Notes under the pieces: model-generated | What the model saw: the letters and a program-made list of their open reading frames with translations, nothing else | Databases searched by the model: none | What the model was told of the DNA's origin: nothing | Source: Amanita rubescens | Taxonomy: Eukaryota; Basidiomycota; Agaricomycetes; Agaricales; Amanitaceae | Length of the DNA stretch: 64,000 bases | NCBI GenBank assembly: GCA_015039365.1 | Contig: WION01000156.1 | Location: 55,529 to 119,528 of the forward strand | Direction: 5' to 3' | Program-made: the position numbers and the translations under genes | Part shown: positions 1 through 11,960 of the stretch, one piece after another | How positions within the stretch are numbered: the first letter of the stretch is position 1 | Layout of the letters: each line of letters opens with the position of its first letter

Positions 1-1408
1 TACACCCTAATTGTACGGACACATTATCTTCAGTTTGGACAGCTACAAAATAAATACAAGCATCTAGGCCGGTATGCCGACGTTCGCCGCACCACCTTCT
101 TATTACAGTCGTGAGCGTCAAATCGACTTCAACCATCCTTACATCCCTCTTCTAAAGGCGCATGACGATTACCCAACAATTAGAAGAACTTCAGTTCATC
201 AAATGCTCTCTACTTCCGAACGAGATCATGCACTTCATAGACGATGATAATCATTCCATTTGGGCGCACCTGCTAGACGATTATGAGATGTTTGTGGGGT
301 CTAACGAAACCATACCTCGACGAGCGCATGACGCGTTGAGCAAAGCCGAGCCTCAGTACCAGACTGAGAGAATGATTCCACCCAAACTTTCTTATCATGA
401 CAGTTAAAAACTTAAATTCATAGATCAAACATATGAGATCATATTCTAGTAGTTGTGGACAAATCGTAATGTTTTTTAACCCAGCGTCACTGAACGAAGC
501 CGAGGAGCGGAAAAACACAAATATAGTCTCACTTGCACCTTAACCTATTACACAGTGAAAGCGGAACATCCTGAGCCAGACTGAAGTGCGCCGGGACAAG
601 CGCCGTGAATTGGAGGTGGGGAAAGAAAACATGCTTTGTTAAGGGCTAGCGCCGGCGAGTGCGTGTTGCAGGATCGGGCGGGTAGCAGCGAGCAGCGAAC
701 GGGAGTTGAGGACGAAGACTCGGAATGGTGGTGAGAATGCTGGGGTGAGCGGCAAACCGGTACTCACCGCCACACCCAAAGTCGCGAACGACCACTGCCA
801 GAGCTGGAGCGGCCAGAGTTGTTGTGACGTTGCTAGAGCTAGAGGGGCTGCAGCGTTGTTTGTCAGAGCGTGGAGTGATCGAAGCCGTTTTGCTGATAGG
901 CACAATGTCGATGTAGAGGACCACACTTTGAATGCAGCAAATTTCAGTCTTGATCAGTACAGTGGGAGGAGGGCCAAGGACGACGATGAATATGATGCCG
1001 ACAAGTACGGTTGACGTGCTAGGGCTCCATGACCAAAACAACAACTTTGGCTATCATGATGATGCCGACGAGGAAGATATCGTTGACAGCGTCATATTAT
1101 GCGAAACCATAGCTTGACCGAGTCGCAAACGGCATGGATACCCGTTTCCTGTCGAATAGGGTTCTCCCTTAGATAGGCTGTCAGCAATACAAATACCGAA
1201 TGAGATCATTCAATCATACCTCTGTTGAACGCGTCCTTGAGGGTATTGATTTCAGTAGCCGCACCTGCAATATGGTCTACACAACTTTTATCAGCGCATA
1301 TCGCCCAAACTGAGCATATAACTCACATATTCCAACCACAAGACTCGACTTGTGGTAGACCATTCATCAATAACACATCCTTCACCTGCTTCCCGTTTCA
1401 AAAGTAGC
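1..1408. other. No gene recognised
   Basis: Only short overlapping reading frames occur on both strands and none reads like a known domain. Around 780-900 a short run of Leu/Glu-rich codons loosely resembles a stretch near 21,200-21,290, which may reflect a very old shared repeat. I see nothing else that I can support. Confidence 0.5.
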
Positions 1409-2191
1409 TCAAGCTCGCCAAACACTGTTCATTCCCAGTCTAAGTCCGCAATAACATGGCAACCCATAAGTCATGGAACTTACCAGCTGTTGGATCGTGT
1501 GATACACTACATGGTTCAATGTGTGGATGCCGATAGCATCGGCTTGGGGAAAATTTCCAAGATACGTCGACCGATGCTTCGTCGCGTTCCTCGCCATGAG
1601 GCTAATCGTCTCCAACCAATTCCCAAGTTCGCGTTTGCTCACCACATGCCCATCCTTTAGACTCAGCCCCTGTGCAGGCTTGCCCGTCGTCTTGAAATCT
1701 AACTCGAACGCCGTACGCTTCAACCCAGGTGTTTGACAAACGCGCTCGATCAGAGGAGCCGCACAAAGCTGAGTGAGTCAGAGTGACATAGACTTCTTGT
1801 TCTGATGCTGTTTCTGAACAACATTCCTTGACCTCGACGATTTATTAAATACGTCCAGTTTCTCCTTCTGCAACTGTGCTCGAAAATTTCTGGGGGCAAT
1901 GACTCTGATTGGTGAGATTATGCAACGTCTGACGCTCGCTAACATTCGAATCGACCACATCAGGTGTCACGATCGCCTCCAACATGCGTTCGATCAACCA
2001 ACCCACGGCTCATGCCCGCTCGTCACCCTCTCATTGAACTCCCGACTCAAAATTGAGACAAGTGAATCGTGCGTCATTCCCTGATTCACGGCCACGCGCT
2101 GCCCCGCCCGTGTTCTCGTTGGATGATCTGATTCGAATTGGCATCCTCGATTGGGTCGTTGGAAGCCAAGAGAGCGGTGGTATGATTCCAT
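1409..2191 (-). pseudogene. Possible decayed gene, unrecognised
   Basis: On the minus strand, two stretches read like protein. One is at about 2191-1994 (contains SREFNERVTSGHEPW), followed in another frame by LIERMLEAIVTPDVVDSN. The other is at about 1760-1480 (contains LGNWLETISLMARN). They are separated by frame changes and stops with no clear splice sites between them, which suggests a broken gene rather than an intact one. I do not recognise the family. It could also be a real gene whose introns I cannot place. No start or stop is assigned. Confidence 0.22.
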
Positions 2192-2785
2192 GTGAATCCG
2201 CCGGGACGGTGTCGCATGAAAGGAGCCATTCTGATGTGGAGAGTGTAGGGGTGACCGACAGCGACGGCGTCGAGAATGCGAAACTGGATCTCTAGCTATT
2301 ATGATGTGTTAGTCGGCGCTTCAATGAGAGAAAGAAACATTTACGGGGGGGTTCAATGCTGCGTAAGTTGGAGTCGGAGTTGAGGAAGTCGACGGTGGGG
2401 TAATGATGGAGTTGGTCTATCGTCGCATCTGGCGGGTGCGTGTTCAACGTTCAACATTACATAATGCCTGAAAAAGAAAAGAAGCTGCGAACGCACCAAC
2501 GATTTATGCGCTGCGACCAACACGGCTGATTTCTCTTTTGACGTGCAACATGTTCTGATTGCATCGGCTCTATCCACCTATCCACCACCTCAACCTCCTC
2601 CGAAGACCCACTCTAATGTGTGAGGTTGATCAGCCCGAGAGAAGTTGAACTTAAGACCTGCCGCACGGTTGAGAACAGTGATGAATGTAGATATTAACGA
2701 CTTAATATTATTGCACAGAATATATGTAAACATTGCGCACAGGAACAAGTTGAAAGTGATCTGACAAGTACGGGTAGCTTCAAAT
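2192..2785. other. Intergenic, nothing recognised
   Basis: No convincing coding sequence, RNA or repeat is visible between the decayed gene on the left and the stop codon of the HNH gene on the right. The stretch just right of 2600 is AT-rich and would include the 3' untranslated region and polyadenylation signals of the minus-strand HNH gene. Confidence 0.4.
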
Positions 2786-4117
2786 TTACGCCGTGGCCAC
2801 GCAGAGTTGTAACGCATCGTCAGCAGCCAGTACTTTTGTATCCTCCATATCCCTCATGAACATGTCGATGTGCTTGGCAGCGTCCGACATGTGGGTGACC
2901 TTGGCACAGGCCGCGTGAAGGGCAAGGTAACGGGAGTCCGGTGGTGGGAGCGAGGGGTCATTTGAATAGAACGTAACTTCAGGAAGAATATCAACTCTAA
3001 AGAACGGATCCCAGATATCCACTATGTAGGTATTAGGCGGACCATCAGCGTGAATTTGCCTCGAATTAGCCTAGAATGCAGCTACCAATAAGGGAACGTA
3101 CCACTGCCAGTACCAGCCATATTAATAAATCGTCAAAGTGGGTATGGATGTCACCATTCATAGTGATGATGCTTTCTAGTCGATGGATTCGGTTACCGTT
3201 CGGCTCGTCTTTGACTTTAACACCTCCAAATTGCTCCATGATAGTCCGGGCTGTCACTGCGAACGTTTGCTGCATACAGACTGGTTAATCCTGTTGTGAA
3301 GAAAATGGCTTGACCTACTTTGTCATTCCCTCTATGGTGGTCCTTGTTGATCGAGGGTGAGAATATATGCGAAGCTTGTGTGGATCCTGGGCACTCCTTT
3401 GCGAGATCTACTGCCACAAGATTAGACCGATAACTCTTCGAGTCAATCGTCCCTGTGAGGGCGCATCGATATCTATCTCTTTCGAGTGCCTGTTGGGTTT
3501 TACCCTTCAAACAGCTGAATTCTCCGATAAATAAACTTACCTGGGCTTTGGCAGCTTCGTGATTCTCGGGCGGCTTTCTCAACTCTTCACGTAAGGCTTT
3601 GGCGATATCAAACGATGGGCGGGAAGGGTGGTCGCTTGGCGCTGGGGTGGGGTGGGGCTTTTGGTGCGTTTGACTTGTTTTGGAACGACAGCATTATGCA
3701 TAAACTGAAACTGTACGGAAGAAATGGATACTCACAACAACGTACGAAATTCTCAGTATACTTGTCGGCGAGCGCGATTAGAGCAGAATCATCGCAACAA
3801 CTGTTTACCTCTCTAGCAAAAGTGGCGCAGCCTTCCGTAGTTGGAGCAAACTTGAGCAGATACCCTAGAATCCTTGCACACACGAGTAGAGAAAGGCCGT
3901 CTCGTTGAACACTGTCAGCACGTTCTTCGAGCGATTTGCATCTGGCGTAAGCATTGAACTGGTCCTTGGTAGTTTTGGGGTAGTTGGCTGGAAGATCGCT
4001 CATGTCAGGACTGGCCAAACAAAGAAAAATAGTGAACTCGAACGTCACAGCCTCTGATTCGGGGTCCCTTTGAGCTTTGTGGAAGCTACTAGAAATTGAC
4101 CCTTCGTCGCACTGCAA
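2786..4117 (-). CDS. HNH nuclease domain-containing protein, five exons
   Basis: Minus-strand gene with exons at about 4117-3746, a middle exon ending near 3541, 3489-3319, 3269-3103 and 3070-2786, joined by 43-70 nt introns with GT...AG ends. The second acceptor is the least certain. The third exon carries the HNH-type core: RDRYRCALTG (first Cys strand) followed by ASHIFSPSIN, the usual A-H-I-x-P position of fungal HNH proteins. The last exon has the LALHAACAKVTHMSDAAKHID helix typical of the C-terminal part of this basidiomycete family. The start chosen is the first ATG in the open frame; a second Met at codon 39 (MSDLPANYP) is also possible. HNH domains bind a metal and cut DNA, but many fungal paralogues have no assigned role, and catalysis here is inferred. 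No frameshift is needed, so the gene looks intact. It stands alone, with a LINE scrap upstream. Confidence 0.72.
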
Positions 4118-4544
4118 TCTTACAATATAGACGCAGTGACATGTAATTTAATTTGTTTAGTCAAAGTTTCTCTTTGGCTCTCTTAAACTCTCTTAAGCTC
4201 TCTTTGCCTCTGTTGGGCTCGCTCTCTGAGGGCCCGCAGGGGTTAACGCTGATAGCAGACCTATATATTCGCCCAATGAAGCAGCGGTCTGGGCTACAGA
4301 AGTCCGATCTTACCTTAGTCCTGCGACCTAGTTGCTGCTCGTGACTTGTATCTTGGCCGAGATTCTGCAGTCAGCGGCAGGTTTCTCTTCACTGCCTTGA
4401 ATCTGTCTGTTAAGGTCTGAAACGCGCACCTCCAGATGCTTCTTGCTTGTCTCAGCGCTGATGAGGCTTTCTCGCGTCCTTGACAGGCCTTGCATCTGCA
4501 CTGTTAAATGTAAGTGTATTCCCTTTCAGAGAGCCCAGGATAAC
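4118..4544. other. Gene-free stretch with CTCTT-rich tract and coiled-coil-like scrap
   Basis: Plus-strand 4160-4230 is a degenerate CTCTTNN tract. On the minus strand about 4494-4334 reads as a short Glu/Arg/Ser-rich segment (ISAETSKKHLEVRVSDLNRQ) preceded by an acceptor-like TTTAACAG. It may be an orphan exon of a coiled-coil protein, but no partner exons are evident. Confidence 0.25.
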
Positions 4545-4781
4545 CTACATTCCTATCAAGGTAGCCCAGGGCTTGTAACGCCATTTGTCGATTGCTAGGT
4601 GTATTGGCAGTAAGTCCGATAGCACGTTCAAAACGGTACTCGCCGTGGTTCTCATGGCACCTGTAATTATTATGGATGCTCGGCGTTGGACCGTTGCAAG
4701 CTGTCGCATGACGGTGATGTTGTAAGTCGGGCTCGGGTTGGGTGATGTTAGTTTGGATTCGCACATCAATGGACATTTCAT
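4545..4781 (-). pseudogene. Non-LTR (LINE) retrotransposon fragment, end of RT region
   Basis: The minus-strand translation contains ATVQRRASIIITGAMRTTAS followed by LSDLLPIHLAIDKWRYKPWA. This matches the pattern found after the reverse transcriptase of many fungal and insect LINEs: an IQR-A-L-ITGA-RTT segment, then LLPI-L-I-K with aromatic or basic residues. Only about 79 codons are open and the catalytic FADD part is absent, so this is a dead 3' scrap. Its right neighbour is the 1.3-kb dispersed repeat beginning at 5013. It cannot move by itself. Confidence 0.5.
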
Positions 4782-5012
4782 TTACTATTCTACGGTGGTA
4801 GAGTGCCAAGGGCGTACGTGGTGCATGACGGGTCTTTGGAATGCGTAAAGTATCGTGTACGTTCGTTGTGGGGTACGTGAGGCGTGTTGTATGCACCCGT
4901 GTTTGCAGCGCGCTGTGGGACGTGGCATTACAACCGAGTCGAGGCCGACGGTTGCAGAAAACACCCCCATTGTAATAGACTCGCGGCGTACAGTAATTAT
5001 AATAGCCCTATA

Positions 5013-6321
5013 TTGCCGAGTCTCTGTAAGAGACCAAGGCTTGCAAACCCAACGTCCGGTGGGTGTGCCAGCATTGATGCATCAACGGGAAGGCAGTTGT
5101 GTTGCAGTGTCTTAGAATGGCTCAAATCCATTACAATTATGGATATACGGACCCCCTTCCAAAGTATTGCAATGAGCGTATGTCATAATACATTGGAACA
5201 CGTTATAATTAGTTGCATTCTTAGGTCTCGGCCGTCCCTAAACCTCTCATGCATTGCATTTCAATTCATTACAATTTTGGCCCTCAATTACAATTAATCA
5301 ATTATTCATTGACACGATGCTTCTAATCAGCCCAGAAGCATAAGCAAGGACGGGCGCCATCATCGCGCTGCTGAGCAACCTCTTCAGTGGCTGAAGATGA
5401 CAACACAACCGTAGACGATGAAATCTCTAGTAGTAAGTGCGCGTACGTTGTGTACATGCAGGGCGCTGTGAAAAAAAGGAATGGTATGGCGCATGACGGC
5501 GTCGCTGCAGAAGCGCCAGACGCTCCATTCGTCCAGTAGCACCGGCAGCCGCGGCGGAGGGAGCATAAAAAATAAAAAAAGAAAACCTGTTGCTAGCTGC
5601 TGTTGAACGACATTGCAGGGTGGGTTGGTCGGCAGAACTGGTGAATCACAGTGTCAAGGTCGCCACCGTAGACCTGCCAGACGCTTCGCCTGTCCTGTAA
5701 CACCGACGACTACCGCAGAAGGAGCATAGAAAAAGGAAGACGAACGAAGCCTGCTGCTGCTGCAGAGAAAGCATAGAAAAAAGAAGGCCCGATGCTGGCA
5801 TTGGAGAACGACGTCGCAGGAGTTGCTCAGCAGAACCGGTGAATCACGACGTCAGGGTCGCCACCGTAGATCCACCAGACGCCTCGCTCGTCCCGTAACG
5901 CTGGTGACCGCTGCAGAAGGGGGTATAGAACGAAGAAGGCCCGATGCTGGCATTGGAGAACGACGTCGCAGGAGTTGCTCAGCAGAACCAGTGAATCACG
6001 ACGTCAGGGTCGCCACCGTAGATCCACCAGACGCCTCGCTCGTCCCGTAACGCTGGTGACCGCCGCAGAAGAAGCATAAAAACAATCGAATGACTCGTGG
6101 CGTATTGAAAGGCGACGGAAGGTGTTCACCCGTGGGAATATTGTTTACATAGCACGTGTTCCAGTGTTTGCTCTACAAACAACAACAATGAATTGAGCTA
6201 CGACTGTACTGTAGTGAGACATAAGAATCGTAATCTCGTCGTATATATGGCATAGGGGCATTGGCCATCTGGCCGTTACGAAATGCTGGCAGTGGTTCAT
6301 GCGCGCCATTTGCTGTTAAAA
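5013..6321. repeat. Dispersed/segmental repeat, copy 1 (1309 bp)
   Basis: From TTGCCGAGTCTCTG at 5013 to the TTGCTGTTAAAA end at 6321 this segment is almost base-for-base the same as 54484-56031. I noticed one substitution (CACGTG versus CACGCG), a 15-base deletion in the other copy and a different number of internal array units. Neither edge shows an inverted repeat or target-site duplication that I can identify. The right edge lies 27 bases from the stop codon of the SNF2-family gene. A diverged third copy is at about 41485-42170. It has no coding capacity that I trust. Confidence 0.85.
5623..6056. repeat. Minisatellite inside dispersed repeat copy 1
   Basis: Three degenerate units begin at about 5623, 5821 and 5973 (spacing 198 then 152). 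Each contains CAGAAC, then GTGAATCAC, then GGTCGCCACCGTAGA, then a CGCTGGTGACCGC-like stretch. The copy at 54484-56031 has two additional units (spacings 152, 102, 152), so the array is changing length. Confidence 0.75.
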
Positions 6322-6347
6322 GGGGTGCAGTGATGTCGTGATGCATT

Positions 6348-9300
6348 TCACTCCTTTCGACGGTTCCTGCCAGTATATGTGCGGGTTACCTGGTTTTTTG
6401 GCGGAGCAATTTGGCTTTTGAAGTTGATCCGCTGGGTTGACGGGTTTTCGTCGCTATTTTCTTCATCACCGCAAGTGGGCAGCTGCCCACGTCGCTGGGC
6501 CTTCGGGGGACGCTGGGGAGACAGAGATGAGGAGGGTGGACGTTTCTTCTGTGGATGGAAATCGTAGGTTGCTGAGGATGGGGCTGTGTTCAAATGTGTT
6601 TTTACCAGGCGACTGGATATCGCTTCAGATAACTCATCAGCTGCTTTTCCTATATATGCCATGGTATCATCGGACATCCGAATATCCCCCCAATCCTCAG
6701 GTGAGCAGTCCGGGTTTCGTTTGACCTCAGGCATATCGATGTCCGGCTCGGCCGAACGCATGACGGCTCTGACTGAGGCCCCATCTGGTTCTCTGATGCC
6801 AGGGTCCGGAAACGAGCCTTCTATACCAGCGTCCATCCTGGACGAATCGTTCACTAGAGAGTCGCCTTCATCCTCAGGCATATTGATGTCTGGCTCGGCC
6901 GGACCCATGACGGCTCTGACTGAGGCCCCATCTGGTTCTCTGATGCCAGAGTCTGGGAACGAGCCTTCTGTACCAGCGTCCATCTTGGACAAATCGTTCA
7001 CTAGAGAGTCGCCTTCATCCTCAGGCATATTGATGTCTGGCTCGGCCGGACCCATGACGGCTCTGACTGAAGCCCCATCTGGTTCTCTGATGTCAGATTC
7101 TGGGAACGAGCCTTCTGCACCCGCGTCCGTCCCAGCCGGATCGTTCGAGCGAGTGCCGCCGTCATTTGGAGCAGTCGATGCAGCCTTGTTTGTCTGCCCC
7201 AGAAGTGTCATTGAGGAACCCGAAGCTACATTGCCTGGCCCCTTTGCAGCTTTCTTTCCCTTTTTCCGACCCGAGGTACTAGCAGCAGCCGATGCCGTAT
7301 TGCCTCTCTGTCCCATTGAGGAACCTGACGCCATCTTGTCGGGCCCCCCTTCATCCTGTTGAGAACCGCCAGGTGTATCCGGTTGCGTAGCCTTCTTCCC
7401 CTTCCGTTGACCGGTCTGTCCTAAAGAGGTAGCTTTGCCAACAATGTATGAGTGCCATAAAAATAAGTCAGCCGTTTAGACGCACCACCTGTCTGCTGCT
7501 CCTTCCCCTTCCCCTTCCCCTTCCCCTTCCCCTTCCCCTTCCCCTTCCCCTTCCCCTTCCCCTTCCCCTTCCCCTTCCCCTTCCCCTTCCCCTTCCCCTT
7601 CCCCTTCCCCTTCCCCTTCCCCTTCCCCTTCCCCCCTTCATTCCCTTCGTTGCTCACTGGTTGTTCCATTTCCTCATCGTCGTTGGGGTCCTGTGGGTTC
7701 CCCTCAAACATGTTATTGAGGTCTACAAATATGATTTATGAGCCCACTGGCTGATTTGGTTGGTTGTAAGTTAGACGTACCCGGGTTCATAGCTTCAGTT
7801 TTTGTTACTAAAGCCTGGAGCATGACATCCTTATCCTTCGCAAGCGAAGCCATGATGACGTCCGTTGTTCCCACCGCCAGCAGCTTATATACATTGACAA
7901 TCTGCTGTTGTCCATACCGATGGGCACGGCCAATAATCTGCACCACTGATTGTTGGGACCAGACGGTGTCCTTTATAACAGGTTTTATGTCAGTTTAACA
8001 GGCTAATGGAAGGAAGGACTTTTGCTTACAAATAGGATTACCGTGTCAGCACAGGCCAGGTTGAGTCCGGCTGCCCCAACCGATGAAAATAGAAGCACGC
8101 GTCGTGCTGGATCTTTCGTATGAACGAATTCCTGTACGGCTTCGTCTCTATCCTTCGTCCTCATGTCACCGTTTATGATAAAGGGAGTGACCCCGTAAAG
8201 CCCCATCACCGACTGTACGGTGGCCGTTGACATTGGATACTCATAATAAACGAGTATTTTCCGTTGTTGTGAGGTAGCTTGTCCATCAGGGAGGGGTGGG
8301 TAGACGATGACACCGTCGTTCACCACTGGTGGTTTTGCAGCGTCGTCGTTGAGGAGATGCCGAAGTAGCCGCATAAGGGCCAATAGCTTCGTTCCGGGTC
8401 GTTTTTCCCATTCGTCCATCGATGTAAACTTGGGAAATCGTTCACCGGATGGATGGTTGTCAGGATATACCAGATTCAGCCTGTAGTAGATATAAAAGCT
8501 CTGTTTTAATTGTCAGATCTCCGTCTGGCCAAACCTGCCATTGTGGGCTTACCTCATTAGAGAACTCGATAAACGTCGTGTTCCGCTTTCGCTGCATTAT
8601 ACTTTCAAACGAGTCGTTCAGCACCTCCATTTCCCACTCCTGTAGCTCGACTGGAAGTACGTGCGAGACGTAAGGGGGAAGCTGGTCGTTGAGGGACGTC
8701 CCATCCGGTCGTTTAGAGTTTATGGTTCGTCGAATAATGGAGCCACTGAATTTCGCCTGGATGTCCTTGACCATGTCAACCTGGACCCTCCTAATGGTTT
8801 CTGCCGCATGAGGCGTTTTAACGTCTCCCACGCCTAGCAGCAATTGCTGGTGGGCAAACCGCATTTCTTGCCTGTCTTCTGGAGTCAGTATCCGTTTTGC
8901 CCGAGTGAGGTCTCGCGCTCCGCTTCTCTCCAATTCTTGCCCATCTGTGCCACACAGCGCAGGGATTCCAATGATCCGTCCTAGGTTGATCACGTCCTGT
9001 TGTGTTGTGTCGTTGGTCATCAGTCATGACGTCCGGTTCAGTTGGGCAGAATACGCACCAAGGGTTTTGTGTACAATGGAGTCGCAGTACAGCAAGACAT
9101 CATTGCTGACTGCCTTCGAAGATGGACGCTTCCAACGAAGCCACGATGAGGCCCACGGAATTCGTGCGCTTCATCTATCCATGCTGACGCCCATTTCATG
9201 CCGGAAAAGTCGGGGGGATTCGCCTTTATTTTGCGGGATTTGTCGATAGCATTACGATGCATCGATGATTTACTGCAGTCATAAGTTTTTCCAGCGAGCG

Positions 9301-11183
9301 TGTTAAATACCTTTTGGGTTAGTTTTTTTTTTCAGCTAGTGCGTAGTTGCGATTGTGTGAACAATACGCACCGAGTGAGGAATTAGTACGATTCGGAACA
9401 TGGGGGGATGGTGTGACTTTTTCCAAGCGCCATCTGGAGCAGTAAAATATGTTTGAAGCTCGGTGGCGATGGTTGGCAGCTGGAAGATGTCCAACGAATG
9501 GGGCTTGAAGAATGTTTTGAGCTCTCGGCGCCATTGGTCAACCAGAGAGTTGGGGATAACTATGGCGTGGGGTAGATTGGGAACGCGGCCATTACCCATG
9601 AAGTGTGGGCGATCCTCTATACACATGTGGTCAGCAATTGATGCACAGAAGCAGGTAGGAAGGCATACTGATGATCGGAGGGCGAAGCTGTTCCTGTGCC
9701 TCTGACTGGAAAACCAGCTGGATAAATGAGATGGATGCCATAACCTGCGCTGTCTTTCCTACGCCCACATCATCTGCAAGCAAGACGCCGTGTACATCAG
9801 GCGTTATTTCCGCCGTCCAGATCCTGTCGACGATCGCTGCAACGCCGCACAGCTGATGCCACAGCAATTCAATGGCCATCATATCAGGCCCCCCCTTATC
9901 AAACCTTTCCAAAACGTGCTTCGGGACTGTGCTATCCCATGGTGAAACCAGGTTATTCGCGGCTCGGTAGCTATTCCAGTTGACTGGTCGAGCGTTCAAA
10001 AATCCCAGTAGGTTCGACAGCTCATCTGCTGTCTTTCCCTTCATCGTGTCGACTCCCATGTCGCCAAGATCCTCTACCAGTGCATCCCATGTGGTGAGTC
10101 CCCCTCCACTGGCAAAGGGCAGGTCAACCCCATCCCTCTCGAAGTAATGAGTATAGAGTGAGATTGTTTCTCGAACCTCTTCCGGTCGTGCCAGATCAGC
10201 ATTGACAATCTTTTTCTGCGACGCCCGTTTTCTTGCTTTTACCGCTGAATAGGATGGTTAAAAGCGCGTATCAACATAGATGCAACATAGATGGATGGAT
10301 GGAACCCACCTGCTGGTTGATGCTCCTTGCTTATGTCGATGCCCTTCTCCTCCATTCCCAGTTTGATTAATAGGGATTGTATTGTGGCTTGATGGACGGC
10401 TGCTGCTGCGCGAGCATTTGGCAAAAATGTCGTTTGCTGTTTGAACTTGTCCAGCTGCTTTATAGCATGTCGAATGTCGGCTAGAGCCACAGTTTCTTCG
10501 TCATTAATTTCTACTCATGTTGTCAACGTCAAATCCTATGAAGATACATGCCGGTGCTTACTTTTCATCGCCTCATCCAACTCCCTTTGTGATTCAGGGA
10601 GCCTCTTCACTGCACGGGTGTGCGCTCTCCGCAGCCGGTCCAGATTATGGACAACAGCGGTGTCCACCAGAGCGCTTGCCCTGTTGTGGAGGAAGCCGGA
10701 GAATTCCTCGACCACAGTTTCACCAAAAATTTCCTCAGCTATAACGCGACCGATGCCCTGTGTCTGGGAGGCACAGTCGCGCCATCCATCATTAGTTCTC
10801 TCCAGTGTCTGCTGGGGGTGGACCCCAGCCTCCATTAGTTGCCGCTCGATCTCCTTGTTAAAGGCAGGGAAAATAGCGTCCTTGCAGAGCTTCTGCCATG
10901 CTCCCATGCCATTCGCGGAGCCCACGCCTGCCTTGATCTGGACCTCCGTAGAGTTGTTACAGGCACTTATGTACTCGCCGAAAGAGAGCCTGTCATCCAC
11001 CAGAACTCGAATGGGATAATCGGTGCGTACAATGCTACCGTGCTCCCGCTTTATGCCAAGTTTGGCGTTGACATCTGGGTCGTCATAGGGGTAGGTAGGC
11101 TCGGTGCCATCGCCTTTCCATGAGTGGTTCAGGAGTATAGTTATCAGTTGGATGTACGTGTCGGATGGCATAGTAGGGGTCAA
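6348..11183 (-). CDS. SNF2-family DNA-dependent ATPase/helicase-like protein
   Basis: Large multi-exon minus-strand gene. In order it shows an N-terminal region of several hundred residues without recognised domains; the Walker A loop LLADDVGVGKTAQ (about 9750-9790); motif Ia AIVIPNSLVDQWRREL (about 9560); the DEAH box WIDEAHEF (about 9170); motif III TATPLYT; a second lobe with ILVYYEYP and INGDMRTKDR; motif V GAAGLNLA; and motif VI QIIGRAHRYGQ split by an intron near 7950-8003. Such proteins translocate on DNA to remodel chromatin or displace proteins. The usual ADEMGLGKT is ADDVGVGKT here, but the key Lys and Thr are kept. After motif VI come a Lys-Gly repeat from a hexanucleotide tract and three 49-residue acidic repeats. 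I joined the C-terminal exons because the introns at about 7788-7712 and 7490-7437 restore a continuous frame. Start is the ATG at 11183. Substrate and role are unknown. Confidence 0.75.
6761..7201 (-). repeat. Three 147-bp tandem repeats coding 49-residue acidic repeats
   Basis: The marker TGACGGCTCTGACT recurs at 6761, 6908 and 7055, an exact 147-bp period, so each unit keeps the frame of the SNF2 gene. The encoded unit contains REPDGASVRAVM and AEPDINMPEDEGDS, probably disordered. The first two units are very alike, suggesting recent duplication; the third differs more at its far end. Confidence 0.85.
7498..7633. repeat. (CCCCTT)n hexanucleotide microsatellite, codes Lys-Gly repeat
   Basis: About 22 uninterrupted copies of a six-base unit; read on the minus strand as GGGAAG codon pairs it gives a long KG dipeptide run in the SNF2-family protein. 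Because the unit is six bases, length changes preserve frame. The G-rich strand has runs of four G every six bases. Confidence 0.9.
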
Positions 11184-11960
11184 TGAGTCGCAGGGATGAT
11201 GTATCCCTACTTATATGAATCCGGTTCCGTCTTTGAGGCTGGATCCCAGTTCCTGCTGGCATCGCGATGTAATTGGTTGGTTGGTTTGGTTGGTTGTAAT
11301 TGGATTAAAGGGTCGGTTGGTTGCGGTGATTGGATATCATGATGTGCTTGCAATGCCCGTACTGAGGTACCTGCCCAGCTCTTAGTGAGTAGCCGCACTG
11401 TACGTGTAGCTCTTAGCTCTGTAGTTAGTTAGTTAATATCGATGTTCGATGTTAATAAATTGATCAATTGAAAAAACGAACGAAATCTGACCAAATTGCC
11501 CGCAGGGCATATATTACGTTGCCCCGTACCCGTATATTGCTCTGCCCGCTAAGCGGTAATTCTCGGGGCGACCAGAACGATCCTGGCGCAAACGCGAGAC
11601 AGGGTATACCGCAACATTTGTTAATAGAGGCCTGAGAGACCTACCGTGACGACCTTTACCTCAATGCTCAGTCGGATGCTCAAAGGTAAGGCATACGTGC
11701 ATATTTTATCGTTATCATTATCATTATTCTACACGTACGTGAAAAGTAACACTGGAATAACACTGGAATACATTTTTGTACGGATGATTTATCACAGCGT
11801 CAATCGCTAGCCTGAACGAATGGCCCGTATAGTATTCACCGTTCCGCAATGGAGGGTAATAAAGCAGTGGTATTACGCAGTGTCAAGTTGACAGTCATAA
11901 TGCAGGCAGCAGCCATGTGCATCGATGTGGGGCTGTGGGCGGGACCTGTATCAGGCATTG
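11184..11960. other. Upstream region of SNF2 gene; no gene seen
   Basis: Contains a short GGTT/GGTTT tract at about 11275-11300, a small GTTAGTTAGTTA tract near 11420 and otherwise nothing recognised. The promoter of the minus-strand SNF2-family gene should lie in the left part, but no specific element is evident. Confidence 0.4.

Noticed and set aside
646..1117. Overlapping frames on both strands of about 100-130 codons
   Set aside because: GC-rich open frames without domain-like sequence, plausible introns or support from neighbouring exons.
6586..7362. A 258-codon plus-strand frame
   Set aside because: It is the complement of the 49-residue repeats of the SNF2 gene; the minus strand has the continuous gene.
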